The notes below the pieces were generated by a model, which was given only the letters and a program-made list of their open reading frames with translations, searched no databases and was not told the origin of the DNA. Positions 1 through 9,543 of a stretch of DNA of 64,000 nucleotides are shown here, piece after piece. Every line of letters starts with the position of its first letter. Within the stretch, counting starts at the first letter, position 1. Position numbers and translations under genes: made by a program. This DNA comes from Tsuneonella troitsensis (GTDB taxonomy: Bacteria; Pseudomonadota; Alphaproteobacteria; Sphingomonadales; Sphingomonadaceae). The stretch is taken from contig NZ_LMAU01000003.1 of NCBI RefSeq assembly GCF_001441535.1, positions 1 through 64,000 of the forward strand. Direction: 5' to 3'.

Positions 1-84
1 TTCGACCTTTGGCTCACCAAGGTCAGCAAGTGTCCCCGTGTACCCAACTGGAAGCGCTGGGGCTGCAACAGTTACGCCGCCTGA
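1..84 (+). CDS. virB3: VirB3 family T4SS protein, C-terminal end only
   Basis: The first reading frame of the window is open from base 1 to a TGA at 82-84 and gives 27 residues, beginning FDLWLTK and ending RWGCNSYAA. VirB3 proteins characteristically end in a short basic tail followed by a W-G-x-x-S-Y motif, and virB3 normally lies directly before virB4, as here. The gene is truncated by the window edge, so the membrane-spanning N-terminal part is not visible. VirB3 is an inner-membrane subunit that associates with the VirB4 ATPase in type IV secretion. The call rests on the tail motif plus position and is therefore moderately secure. Confidence 0.6.
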   Translation, partial: FDLWLTKVSKCPRVPNWKRWGCNSYAA

Positions 85-100
85 TGGAAGGATTCGGCGA

Positions 101-2536
101 ATGAAGAAATGGATCGGCGCCGCCGCCTGGAGCGCGAAGGAAGCCCGCGCTGGCGACCGCCTGCCCTACGCCCGCCTCATCGACGGCAATACCGTGCTTT
201 TGCGCGACGGTAGCGTGATGACCGCTCTGCAGGTCCCCGGACTGCTGTTCGAGACCGAGGATTCGGACGCGCTCAACCACCATGCCGCGACGCGTGAGGT
301 GATGCTGCGCTCGACGCTCGATGCGCGGTTCGTGCTGTATCACCACGTCATTCGCCGCCGGGTGCAGATCGAGCTCGACGCGGAGTTTCCCGATCCCCTC
401 AGCGCGCACATCGACCGCCGCTGGAAAGAGCGGCTGGGCAGTGGTTCGCTGTTCGTCAACGATCAGTTCGTCACGCTCGTTCGGCGACCGGCGCGCGGCA
501 AGGCGGGCCTCGCCGAAAAGGCGGCGAAGATGTGGAGCAGGAAGGGGCAGCGGGAAGTCGACGCCGATCCCAAGGACGTGCGCGCCTTAAGGGCGGCGGC
601 CACCGGGCTCGTCGCCTCGCTGCAGGCTTATGGCGCGACGATGCTCGACGATTACGAGGGCCCGAGCGGCGCCCTCAACAACGAGATTCTCGAACTGCTG
701 AGCGCGCTCTACAACGGCGAGATGCGCCCGGTGCGCCGTCCGGCCGACGAGACCGACATCGGCCAGATGCTGCCCTATCGCCGGGCGAGCTTCGGCCTCG
801 ACGCGATGGAGCTGCGCGGCAGCGGCGAACCGGACTTTGCCGCGATCCTCAGCCTCAAGGACTACCCCGAGGCGACCAGCCCTGGCCTGCTCGACGCGCT
901 GCTGCGCCAGCCGTTTGAGATGGTTGTGTCCGAAAGCTATGCTCCGTCCGAACGCACGACGGCGCGCGAGCGGATGGACCTGGCGATCCGCCGCTTGAAG
1001 AGCGCCGACGAGGAGGCGATGGCCGAGCGGCACGACATGCTCGCCGCCCGCGACGCGCTGGGCAATGGAGCTGTCGGTTTCGGCGACCACCACCTCACGG
1101 TCCTCGTGCGCGAACGGACCTTGCCGCTTCTGGACGAGGCGACCGCCGCCTGCGCCGCGGCGCTGGCCGATACGGGCGCCATCGTGGTTCGGGAGGATAC
1201 CAACCTCGAGCCGGCGTTCTGGGGCCAGTTTCCCGGAAACGAGGGCTATATCGCCCGCCGCGCGATGATCTCGAGCGCCAACATGGCGAGCTTCGGGTCC
1301 TTGCACGGCATGGCGCTCGGCCAGGCCGAGGGGAACCACTGGGGCGATGCGGTCACGCTGCTGCAGACGACCAGCCAGACCCCGTTCTTCTTCAACTTCC
1401 ACAACGGCGACCTCGGCAACTTCACGGTCATTGGTCCCTCGGGCTCCGGCAAGACGGTAGTGATGAATTTCGTCGCCGCGCAGGCGCAGAAATTCAGCCC
1501 TAGGACGATCCTTTTCGACAAGGATCGCGGTGCAGAACTCTTCATTCGGGGCATCGGCGGGCGCTACGACCGGATCGCCAGCGGCGAACCCACCGGATTC
1601 AATCCGCTCGCTCTTCCCGACACGCCCGGCAACCGCGCCTTCCTGCGCGACTGGCTGGCGGTGCTGCTGAAGGCCGATGGACCAGAGGAACTGGCGACGA
1701 TCGCCGGAGCGGTCGATGCCGCTTATGCCAACGATGCCGGATTGCGCAGGTTGAAGCATTTCCGCGAACTGCTGTCGGGCGCCAAGCGGCCGCAACCGGG
1801 TGACCTGGCCGACCGGCTCTCCGCCTGGATCGCGGGCGGCGAGCATTCGTGGCTGTTCGACAACGCCGAGGACAGGCTCGATCTGGGTGCGCGCGTGCTC
1901 GGATTCGACATGACCGCGCTGCTCGAGAATCCGCGCTTGCGCACGCCGACGATGATGTACCTGTTCCACCGGATCGAGGAACGGCTCGACGGCAAGCCGA
2001 CGATGATCCTGATCGACGAGGGGTGGAAGGCGCTCGACGACGAGGTGTTCGCGGCCCGCATTCGCGACTGGCTCAAGACCTTGCGTAAGCGCAACGCGCT
2101 GGTCGGCTTTGCCACCCAGTCGGCGCGCGATGCGCTGGATAGCCGCATCGCCACCGCGCTGGTCGAGCAGACGGCGACGATGATCTTCATGCCCAACGCC
2201 CGCGCACGGGCGGAGGACTATTGCGACGGTTTCGGACTGACCAGCCACGAGCTTGCCCTGATCCGCTCGCTGCCGGCCCACAGCCGCGCGTTCCTCATCC
2301 GCCAGCCCGATGCGAGCGTCGTGGTAAGGCTCGACCTTTCCAACGCGCCCGAAGTGCTTGCGGTGCTGTCGGGCCGCGAGGGCACCGTCCGCCGTCTCGA
2401 CCTGTTGCGCGAGGCCGTCGGCGATAGTCCTGCCGACTGGTTCCCGGCGCTCACCGGCCACGCCTGGCCCGGAGGGACGACTGTCGACGAAGACGTGCCC
2501 GCAAGCGTCGAAGCACTGAAGCTGGCCGCCGAATGA
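101..2536 (+). CDS. virB4: VirB4 type IV secretion ATPase
   Basis: An 811-residue protein of the VirB4/TrbE/CagE ATPase family, the large cytoplasmic motor of type IV secretion systems. The Walker A loop GPSGSGKT is at about residues 445-452 and the Walker B segment MILIDEGW at about 635-642, in the order and spacing expected for the C-terminal RecA-like domain. The frame is open from base 38, but the ATG at 101 is preceded by a GGAAGGA ribosome site eight bases upstream and gives the family's usual length, so that start is preferred. It follows the virB3 end by 16 bases and overlaps virB6 by four bases (ATGA), indicating a translationally coupled operon. Confidence 0.93.
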   Translation: MKKWIGAAAWSAKEARAGDRLPYARLIDGNTVLLRDGSVMTALQVPGLLFETEDSDALNHHAATREVMLRSTLDARFVLYHHVIRRRVQIELDAEFPDPLSAHIDRRWKERLGSGSLFVNDQFVTLVRRPARGKAGLAEKAAKMWSRKGQREVDADPKDVRALRAAATGLVASLQAYGATMLDDYEGPSGALNNEILELLSALYNGEMRPVRRPADETDIGQMLPYRRASFGLDAMELRGSGEPDFAAILSLKDYPEATSPGLLDALLRQPFEMVVSESYAPSERTTARERMDLAIRRLKSADEEAMAERHDMLAARDALGNGAVGFGDHHLTVLVRERTLPLLDEATAACAAALADTGAIVVREDTNLEPAFWGQFPGNEGYIARRAMISSANMASFGSLHGMALGQAEGNHWGDAVTLLQTTSQTPFFFNFHNGDLGNFTVIGPSGSGKTVVMNFVAAQAQKFSPRTILFDKDRGAELFIRGIGGRYDRIASGEPTGFNPLALPDTPGNRAFLRDWLAVLLKADGPEELATIAGAVDAAYANDAGLRRLKHFRELLSGAKRPQPGDLADRLSAWIAGGEHSWLFDNAEDRLDLGARVLGFDMTALLENPRLRTPTMMYLFHRIEERLDGKPTMILIDEGWKALDDEVFAARIRDWLKTLRKRNALVGFATQSARDALDSRIATALVEQTATMIFMPNARARAEDYCDGFGLTSHELALIRSLPAHSRAFLIRQPDASVVVRLDLSNAPEVLAVLSGREGTVRRLDLLREAVGDSPADWFPALTGHAWPGGTTVDEDVPASVEALKLAAE

Positions 2537-3744
2537 GCGCGGCCTGCGATCAGATCGCCGCCAACGTCGGCAACGGGGTTTCCGCCGCACTGCAGGCGGT
2601 CGATTGCGTGGCCGGCGAGACGATGGCGGCATCGTTCGGCCGGCTGTTCGCGCCCGGCGGAGCGCTGGTCACATCGCTCACCATCCTGCTGACCCTCGTG
2701 ATCGCGTGGTTCGCGATCAACCTGATGCTCGGCCGCGCCAGCCTCAGCGTGCGATCGGTCACGCCGCGCATGATGACGATCGGCCTCGTGCTGACGTTCG
2801 TCACGAGCTGGGTCGCCTACAGCACGATGGTCTGGAACCTGGCGATCGGCGGCCCCGACTGGATCGCTGGGGTCATTACCGGCAGCCGCGAAAGCGCGAC
2901 ACAGGTCTTCGCGCAAAAGATCGACGTGGTGTTTCAGGCGCTTCAGCAGGCAAGCCCGCAGGATGCCGCGGGCGCGGAAGGCGGCAACCGCGATGTCAGT
3001 GCCTTTTCTCCCGAAGGTATGATGTGGCTGGGGGCGATGCTGTTCCTGCTTGGGACGGTGGGCGTTCTCGTCACCGCCCGGATCGCACTGGCCGTGCTGG
3101 TAGCGGTCGGGCCGATCTTCGTGGTCATGGCGCTGTTCAACGGCACCCGCGGCCTGTTCACCGGTTGGCTCAAGGGGATCGTGATGCTGGCGCTGGTGCC
3201 GCTGTTCGCGGTGCTCGGCGGCAGCGTGATGCTGGAACTGGCGGTCCCGATCCTCGCGGCGCTTGCCGCGACGCCGGGGCAGATCGATCCGCAAGCGGCC
3301 ATGGCCTTTTTCCTCGTCGGTGCGGTCCACATGGCGTTGATGGTCATGATCCTCAAAGTGACCAGCACGATGGTCGCCGGTTGGCGCGTATTCGGCCTCG
3401 TTCCGGAAAAGGGCGAACGCGGAGACACCGGAAGCGGCGCATTCGGCGGCGCATCCGCTACCCCCATGTCGACGGCGGCAGCTGCCACGATGGCGCAGTC
3501 GTCCGCCGCCGGCGACCGGCGCATACCCGTGGCCGCATTCGCGACCGCTCCTGCCGCCAACGACGGCGGATCGATTCCCCAAGCGGGGCGCCGCGACGTT
3601 CGCGTCGTCGAACAGATGGGTGCTTCGGTGCCCGGACAGGCTGCTTCCGCCACCGCCGCCACGTCGCGCGTTCGCGGCATCGGCAGCCGCTTCAAGGCTC
3701 CTCCGCCACGATCGTCGGCGGGATTATCGGAGAAAATGAAATGA
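2533..3744 (+). CDS. virB6: VirB6/TrbL-like inner-membrane T4SS protein
   Basis: A 403-residue polytopic membrane protein. Hydrophobic segments appear near residues 35-60, 80-100, 155-180, 185-205, 215-245 and 255-280, followed by an Ala/Ser/Thr-rich soluble tail of about 110 residues. This topology, and its place between virB4 and virB9, fit VirB6, which forms part of the inner-membrane translocation channel. The ATGA overlap with virB4 and the four-base overlap with virB9 tie it into one transcript. The low-complexity tail is longer than in the Agrobacterium protein and may be cytoplasmic or periplasmic; that cannot be settled here. Confidence 0.85.
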   Translation: MSAACDQIAANVGNGVSAALQAVDCVAGETMAASFGRLFAPGGALVTSLTILLTLVIAWFAINLMLGRASLSVRSVTPRMMTIGLVLTFVTSWVAYSTMVWNLAIGGPDWIAGVITGSRESATQVFAQKIDVVFQALQQASPQDAAGAEGGNRDVSAFSPEGMMWLGAMLFLLGTVGVLVTARIALAVLVAVGPIFVVMALFNGTRGLFTGWLKGIVMLALVPLFAVLGGSVMLELAVPILAALAATPGQIDPQAAMAFFLVGAVHMALMVMILKVTSTMVAGWRVFGLVPEKGERGDTGSGAFGGASATPMSTAAAATMAQSSAAGDRRIPVAAFATAPAANDGGSIPQAGRRDVRVVEQMGASVPGQAASATAATSRVRGIGSRFKAPPPRSSAGLSEKMK

Positions 3745-4541
3745 TCCGCGCAAGCCTCGCGCTCGCCCTCCTTGCCGCTTCCACGGCAACCGCCGCGCAA
3801 GATAATCGCATCGTCGAGCGGTTCTACGACGCCGGCAAGGTCGTCCGCATCGACGGCAAGGCCAAGGTCCAGGCAACGATCCAGTTCGCCGAGGACGAGC
3901 GGATCGAGAACGTGGCGATCGGCGATAGCGAGGCATGGCAGGTCACGCCGAACAAGCGGGCCAACCTGCTGTTCGTGAAGCCGCTTTCTCCGACCGCCAC
4001 GACCAACATGACGGTGGTGACCGACCGGCGTACCTACCTGTTCGATCTGGTCGCGAGCGCCGGGGCGAGGCCGCTTTACGTGTTGCGCTTCACCTACCCC
4101 GACGAACCGGAACGGGAGGTGCAGATGGCCGGTGCCCAGGCTCCGACCGCCGAGGAGATCGCCGCGGCGACCCAGCCGCAGGCGGTGACCGACCCCGCAG
4201 ACCTGAACTTCGCGTGGAACGGCAGCGGCGACCGCAAGCTATTGCCCGCACGCACCTACGACGACGGCAGCGCGACGTTTCTCGCCTGGCCGGCGGGCAA
4301 TCCCGTTCCTGCGATCCTGATCAAGGACGAGGCAGGCACCGAGGGGCCCGTCAACTTCACTGTGCGCGGCGATGTTATCGTGGTCGAAGGCGTGCCCCGC
4401 GAAATCGTGCTGCGATCGGGGAAACAGGCCGCGACCCTCACGAACAGCGGCCCCGCGCGCATCGCGCCGACCGCAACCCCGGCAAGCCCGCAAGCCGCGC
4501 TCGCCCGGTCCGACATGCCCACATCCGAAGGGAACCGCTGA
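3741..4541 (+). CDS. virB9: VirB9 outer-membrane core complex protein
   Basis: A 266-residue exported protein with an N-terminal signal peptide (MIRASLALALLAASTATAAQ, cleavage likely just before the Q). Family features include the N-terminal beta domain (VRIDGKAKVQATIQF, GDSEAWQVTP, NLLFVKPL) and a C-terminal domain containing the conserved motif ending FAWNGSGDRKLLPARTYDDG, typical of VirB9/CagX proteins. VirB9 with VirB7 and VirB10 builds the outer-membrane ring of the secretion channel. The ATG overlaps the virB6 stop by four bases and the gene ends in a TGATG junction with virB10. Confidence 0.92.
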   Translation: MIRASLALALLAASTATAAQDNRIVERFYDAGKVVRIDGKAKVQATIQFAEDERIENVAIGDSEAWQVTPNKRANLLFVKPLSPTATTNMTVVTDRRTYLFDLVASAGARPLYVLRFTYPDEPEREVQMAGAQAPTAEEIAAATQPQAVTDPADLNFAWNGSGDRKLLPARTYDDGSATFLAWPAGNPVPAILIKDEAGTEGPVNFTVRGDVIVVEGVPREIVLRSGKQAATLTNSGPARIAPTATPASPQAALARSDMPTSEGNR

Positions 4542-5650
4542 TGCGTCTCGCCATGCGCCTGCCTGCCAAGAAGCCGGGCGACACCGCCGCCAACGACCGC
4601 GACCCGCGCGAAGGCGAAAGCGCCGAGATCATCGATCTGGCAAGTCGCAACGCCTTTCCCGCGGTCACCCAGCGCAAGGGCAAGTCCGATGGGCTCGGCC
4701 TCGCTGCGGGCATCGGGGTCATCGGCCTGATCGGTGCGATCACGCTTTGGAGCATGAACGCGGCGCGGACCGACCAGCCCGAAGGTGTCGGCAATCCCCA
4801 GGTTGCGCAGGCCGCGCCCGCGGTACCACCCCAGGCGATCACGCCCGTCACTCCGCCGCAAGCGCAACCGCAGCCGGTCGGCGCGCCCCGCGCGGACCCG
4901 GCACCGCAGCCGGTGCTGGCTTCCATGCCCAATCAATCGATTGCGCCGGTCGCCAATCCCTATGCCAACCCCACCGTGGTGTTCGACGCGAGCAATATCC
5001 CGGGCGGTCTTGGCGAAGCCGCGCCCGGCCAGCCGGGAGAGGCAGCGCCCGGCGGCGCCGGCGCCAGCGACTTCGCCAGCAGGATCGGCGGCGTCGGCGG
5101 TGCTCCCGCGCGCGCGGCTGCCATGGTCAATCCGCAGACCACGGTTACGCAGGGAACGCTGATCCCGGCCGTTCTGGAGACCGCGATCAATACCGACGTG
5201 CCGGGCTATGTCCGTGCGGTCGTCAGCCAGGACGTGCGCAGCTTCGACGGTACCCGCGTTCTCGTCCCCCGCTCGAGCCGGCTGATCGGCCAGTACCAGT
5301 CCGGTCTGCAGGCCGGGCAGAAGCGGGCCTACGTCATTTGGACCCGCCTGATCCGCCCCGACGGAGCATCGGTGAACCTGGCTTCGCCCGCGACCGGCTT
5401 CGACGGGACGACGGGGCTTGCCGGGCAGGTCAGCAGCCACTTCTTCCGGCGGTTCGGGTCTTCGATGCTGCTTTCGGTCATCGGAGGTTTGACGACCGGG
5501 GGAGCTTCGGTCGTGCTTGGTGGCGGAACGAGTGCAGCATCGACCGCACTCCAGCAGAATGGCCAGATTGCCCCGACCGTGCGCGTCCGGGCGGGGGAGC
5601 CGATCCGCGTATTCACCGCGCGCGATCTCGATTTCTCGGCGGTGAAGTAG
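4541..5650 (+). CDS. virB10: VirB10 T4SS scaffold protein
   Basis: A 369-residue bitopic protein: a short cytoplasmic N-terminus, a single membrane span near residues 50-70 (GLGLAAGIGVIGLIGAITLW), a proline-rich periplasmic linker (about residues 80-140), and the C-terminal TrbI/VirB10 beta-barrel domain with the signatures QGTLIPAVLETAINTDVPGY and RSSRLIGQYQSG. VirB10 spans the envelope and transmits the energy state of the ATPases to the outer-membrane pore. Start chosen at the TGATG junction with virB9. The antenna-region hydrophobic stretch expected near residue 300 (SMLLSVIGGLTTGG) is visible. Confidence 0.93.
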   Translation: MRLAMRLPAKKPGDTAANDRDPREGESAEIIDLASRNAFPAVTQRKGKSDGLGLAAGIGVIGLIGAITLWSMNAARTDQPEGVGNPQVAQAAPAVPPQAITPVTPPQAQPQPVGAPRADPAPQPVLASMPNQSIAPVANPYANPTVVFDASNIPGGLGEAAPGQPGEAAPGGAGASDFASRIGGVGGAPARAAAMVNPQTTVTQGTLIPAVLETAINTDVPGYVRAVVSQDVRSFDGTRVLVPRSSRLIGQYQSGLQAGQKRAYVIWTRLIRPDGASVNLASPATGFDGTTGLAGQVSSHFFRRFGSSMLLSVIGGLTTGGASVVLGGGTSAASTALQQNGQIAPTVRVRAGEPIRVFTARDLDFSAVK

Positions 5651-5654
5651 GGCG

Positions 5655-6653
5655 GTGGCCGCAGACGTCCATCCCCTGCCGACCGTTGGAGGTCCCGGCG
5701 GCGAGCGCAGCGTCTATCTCGACGCCTACCTCGCGCCGTTCCAGCGCTGGCTGGACGTCGATACGATTACCGAAATCCTGGTCAACCGGCCCGGCGAGGT
5801 CTGGATAGAGGACGCCGCGCATCCCGGAATGCAGCGGATCGACGCGCCCGAGATCGACGATCGGCTGGTCCAACGTCTGGCGGAGCAGGTCGCGCGTGTC
5901 AGCCATCAGGGCATCAACCGCGAGCACCCGCTGCTCGGCGCGACCTTGCCCGATGGCGCGCGCGTCCAGTTCTGCGGGCCGCCTTCGGCCCGCCGCCACT
6001 GGGCGATGGCCATTCGTCGGCACCGCCGGCTCGACCTGCCGCTCGACGCGTATGACTCGGGGCCGCTGGGCGCTGCGGAAGCGCCGCCGATGCCGGACTC
6101 GCAGGCCCAGCCCATCGCTTTCCTGCGCGAGGCCATTCGCCAGCGACGGACCATCCTGATTTCCGGTGGCACGAGCACCGGCAAGACGACGTTTCTCAAC
6201 GCGATGCTCGGCGAAATTCCGCGCGGCGAGCGGGTCATCCTGGTAGAGGACACGCCCGAATTGCGGCTTCCGGGCGAGAACGGCGTCGGGCTCGTCGCGG
6301 TGAAGGGCGAACTGGGCGAGGCGAAGGTCACCGCCAACGAATTGCTGCAGGCTGCGTTGCGCCTTCGCCCGGATCGCATCGTCCTGGGCGAGCTTCGCGG
6401 GGCGGAGAGCGTCAGCTTCCTGCGGGCTATCAACACCGGCCATCCGGGAAGCTTTTCCACCATTCACGCCAACTCCCTGCGCGGTGCGCTCGAGCAACTG
6501 GCGCTGATGGTCATGCAGACGGGGATCGGCCTGACGCGCAGCGATACCATCGCCTATGCATCGGGGGTTATCGACGTGATCGTGCAGCTCGGCCGTGATG
6601 CGAATGGCAAGCGCGGCATAGTTGCCATAGCCGAAAGTGCGACGCTGGTGTGA
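5655..6653 (+). CDS. virB11: VirB11 traffic ATPase
   Basis: A 332-residue hexameric AAA-type ATPase of the VirB11/PulE family. The Walker A motif GGTSTGKT lies at about residues 171-178, followed by the Asp box EDTPEL, the His/Walker B region LGELRGAE and the conserved GHPGSFSTIHAN. The N-terminal domain has the typical DITEILVNRPGEVW-like segment. Translation probably starts at the GTG at 5655, four bases after the virB10 stop; no ATG in a better position is present. It closes the visible virB operon. No relaxase or coupling protein is seen in this window, so whether the system moves DNA or protein is unknown. Confidence 0.93.
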   Translation: MAADVHPLPTVGGPGGERSVYLDAYLAPFQRWLDVDTITEILVNRPGEVWIEDAAHPGMQRIDAPEIDDRLVQRLAEQVARVSHQGINREHPLLGATLPDGARVQFCGPPSARRHWAMAIRRHRRLDLPLDAYDSGPLGAAEAPPMPDSQAQPIAFLREAIRQRRTILISGGTSTGKTTFLNAMLGEIPRGERVILVEDTPELRLPGENGVGLVAVKGELGEAKVTANELLQAALRLRPDRIVLGELRGAESVSFLRAINTGHPGSFSTIHANSLRGALEQLALMVMQTGIGLTRSDTIAYASGVIDVIVQLGRDANGKRGIVAIAESATLV

Positions 6654-6882
6654 CGTCTGGTCGAGGGCGGAAGTCTGCTGCTCGAACGTCATTCGTACGA
6701 AGGTGTAAGATTCCGTAGCGGAAATCGTCAGCCCCCAGCAATTTGACGCTGCGCAATATTGTATCGCAAATTCGCATCTGTGCGGATCGATCGGCAACCT
6801 ATTGCCAGTATGATGGAAATTGCATTAGCTTCCCTTCCTGAACGAGGCCGCGCCTAGACGGCCCATTCAAAGGAGAGGACAC

Positions 6883-9491
6883 ATGAGGGGTAAAGCCGCC
6901 CTGCTTGCAGGCATTTGCGCATCCGCATTCCCGTAACCGCCATGGCGCAGGACGCAGGCGACGACGAGAGCGATCCGAGCGTCATCATCGTCACCGCGAC
7001 GTTGCGCGCCGCCGACGTTCAGGACATTCCCATCGCGGTGACCGCGGTGCAGCCCGCCGAACTCGATCGGCAGGGCGTCGTCGACATCAAGACGCTGTCG
7101 GCCATTTCGCCCAGCTTCAGCATCCAGTCCTCGCAAACCGAGACCCAGGGCACCTCGATCCGCATCCGCGGCGTCGGTACCACGGGCAACAACACGGGCC
7201 TCGAAAGCTCGGTCGGCGTGTTCCTCGACGGCGTGTACTTGTCGCGTCCCGGCATCGCGCTGGGCGACTTGCTCGACCTTGAGCGGCTGGAAATCCTGCG
7301 CGGGCCGCAGGGCACCCTGTTCGGCCGCAACACGTCCGCCGGTGCGCTCAACATCTCGACGAAGCGGCCCAATCTCAACGAGGTCGAGGGTTTCGCCAAC
7401 GCGACCTACGGCAACTTCGATTATTACGGCGCGCAGGCCGGTGTCAGCGTTCCCATCGTCGAGGGCCAGATGGGCGTGCGTCTGTCGGGCGCCTATCGCA
7501 AGCGCGACGGGATCATCACGAGTTCAACGAGCGGCGCCGAGAGCGGCAACCGCGATCGCTACATCCTTCGCGGACAGATGCTGTGGGAGCCTTCGGCGGA
7601 CGTGAGCGTGCGCCTGATCGGCGACTATGCCGAATCGGACGAAAACTGCTGTACCGCGGTCATCATCCGCGAAACCGAACTGCGCGCCGCCGGTGCGTTC
7701 GCCGCCTACGGCCCGCCGGCCAACGGCGGAGTCATCGATTCCGGATCGAACGCCGTGCAAAACCGCCTGTCGAGCGATGACGGCTACATCAACACCACCA
7801 AGCAGTGGGGCGTCTCCGGCGAGCTGAAGGTCGGACTCGGCGCTGCCGACGTCACCTACATCGGGTCTTATCGCAAGTTCACCGCGCAGTCCGCGCAGGA
7901 CGATTTCGTGGGCCTCGATGTCTACAACGTCGGTCCTGCTTCGTATGCGCCCAATGCCCCGTTCAGCGGCGGGACCAACAAGGTCATGACGCACGAGCTG
8001 CGGTTCCAGGGCACGGCGTTCGACGACCGGGTCGACTGGCTGCTCGGCGCCTATTACTCGGACGAAAAGATCGACGAGACGCAGGCGATGACGCTCGGGC
8101 CGGATTACCAGGCTTACGCCTCGACCCAGCTCTTCAACGCGCTGGGCAACGGTTTTGCGCCGTTCGGGCCCAACCCGTTGTTCGCCCTTACCCGATTGGC
8201 GCAGGCGACCGGGATCACGGTCATCCCGAATGTGGGGCCGGTGCCGAACTTCGCGTTGCCCAATGTCGTCGGCATCAATTCGAACGGCAGCTTCGCGGTC
8301 AATCGCTTTACCCAGGATGCAAAGAGCTTCTCGGTGTTCACGCACAACGTGATCGACCTGACCGACAATATCAGCCTGACCCTGGGTGCTCGTTATGTCG
8401 ACGAAAAGAAGGACGGCGCGTTCGACCAGCTCGCCGGAAGTTCGCCGGCGTGTACTGCGATCGCGAATGGTTTCAACAACATAATCACCAACCTGACGAC
8501 TGTCGTCGGGTTGCCTGCTGCCACTGCCAATGTCCTTGCCGGTGGCGCGCTCGGCCTCAGCTGCTTCCCTTTCGCGACGCAGGCCAACCTGCCTGCATCG
8601 ACAGTGCTGCCCCTGCCGCGTGAGTATGACCTGACGTTCAAGGACGACGAGCTGACCTACACGGCGCAGATCGCCTACAACAACAACGACGGGTTCCTGG
8701 CCTACGCAAGCTATGCCCACGGGTTCAAATCGGGCGGCTTCAACCTCGATCCGGCGGCGGCGGCGGGTGGTCTCGACCCGCGCTTCGCCTCGGAAAAGGT
8801 CGACGCGATGGAAATCGGCTTCAAGACCAGCTTCGCCAACGACCGCATCACCGCGAACGTCGCCCTGTTCCAGATGGACATGGACGATTTCCAGGTCCTG
8901 GAATTCACCGGCGTGCAGTTCCAGACCTTCAACGTCGCGAACGCCCGTTCGCGCGGCGTCGAGCTGGAAATGGTGGGTCGGTTCGATCCCAACATCACGG
9001 TCAATTTCTCGACCACATATGCGGACGCGAAATATGGCGACGATTGCGACGCGGGCATCACCGGTTCCGCCCTGCCGACGGTGCAGACGTTGTGCGGCCA
9101 ACCGCTGACCAATGCGCCGAAGTTCAGCGGCGTTGCGGGGATCACCTACGACGGTCCGCTCAACGCGTCGGGCTGGGGACTGCTCGCCAATGTCAACGTC
9201 AACTATTCGGACAAGCGCCGAACCAGCACGACGCCGACCGAGACGGCAGCGCCGTTCGCTCCGCTGCCGTTCGATTACCAGGAGAACTTCTTCAAGGTAA
9301 ACGCTCGCCTGGGCTTCAGCGCGCCGAACGATCGGTTCGCGGTCGAGGTATGGGGCGTGAACCTGTCGAACGAGATCACCCGGGGCATCACGGCGAACAC
9401 GCCGCTGCGGGGCGGGGCCGGGCAGCGTTCGCGCATCGCCTTCCTCGACGAGCCGCGCACTTACGGCGTGACGGTACGCACCAAGTTCTGA
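6883..9491 (+). CDS. TonB-dependent receptor, apparent frameshift in signal peptide
   Basis: An outer-membrane TonB-dependent receptor of the large sphingomonad type, about 860 residues. The plug domain begins DESDPSVIIVTATLRAADVQD, contains RIRGVGTTG and LRGPQGTLFGRNTSAGALNI, and the barrel ends in the aromatic YGVTVRTKF. The best ribosome site (AAGGAGAGG at 6870-6878) precedes an ATG at 6883 that encodes MRGKAALLAGICASAF, the first part of a signal peptide, but this frame stops at 6934-6936. The receptor frame is offset by one base; adding one C to the CCC run at 6930-6932 would join the two into an intact exported precursor ending AMAQ. So either a sequencing indel or a real inactivating mutation is present. 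Without the join the first in-frame ATG is at 6942 and lacks a signal peptide. Substrate unknown. Confidence 0.85.
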
Positions 9492-9511
9492 CTTCGGTCC
9501 GAACGGTAACG

Positions 9512-9542
9512 AAGGGGCCGGGCGGAAACGTCCGGCCCTTTT
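9512..9542. terminator. Bidirectional terminator between receptor and transporter genes
   Basis: A strong hairpin with arms GGGGCCGGGCG and CGTCCGGCCC around a GAAA loop, flanked by AA on the left and TTTT on the right. It lies between two convergent genes and can serve both strands. Confidence 0.8.
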
Positions 9543-9543
9543 G

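Noticed and set aside
587-3582. Long minus-strand frames opposite virB4 and virB6
   Set aside because: Both VirB frames carry clear motifs; the antisense frames have shadow-like composition only.
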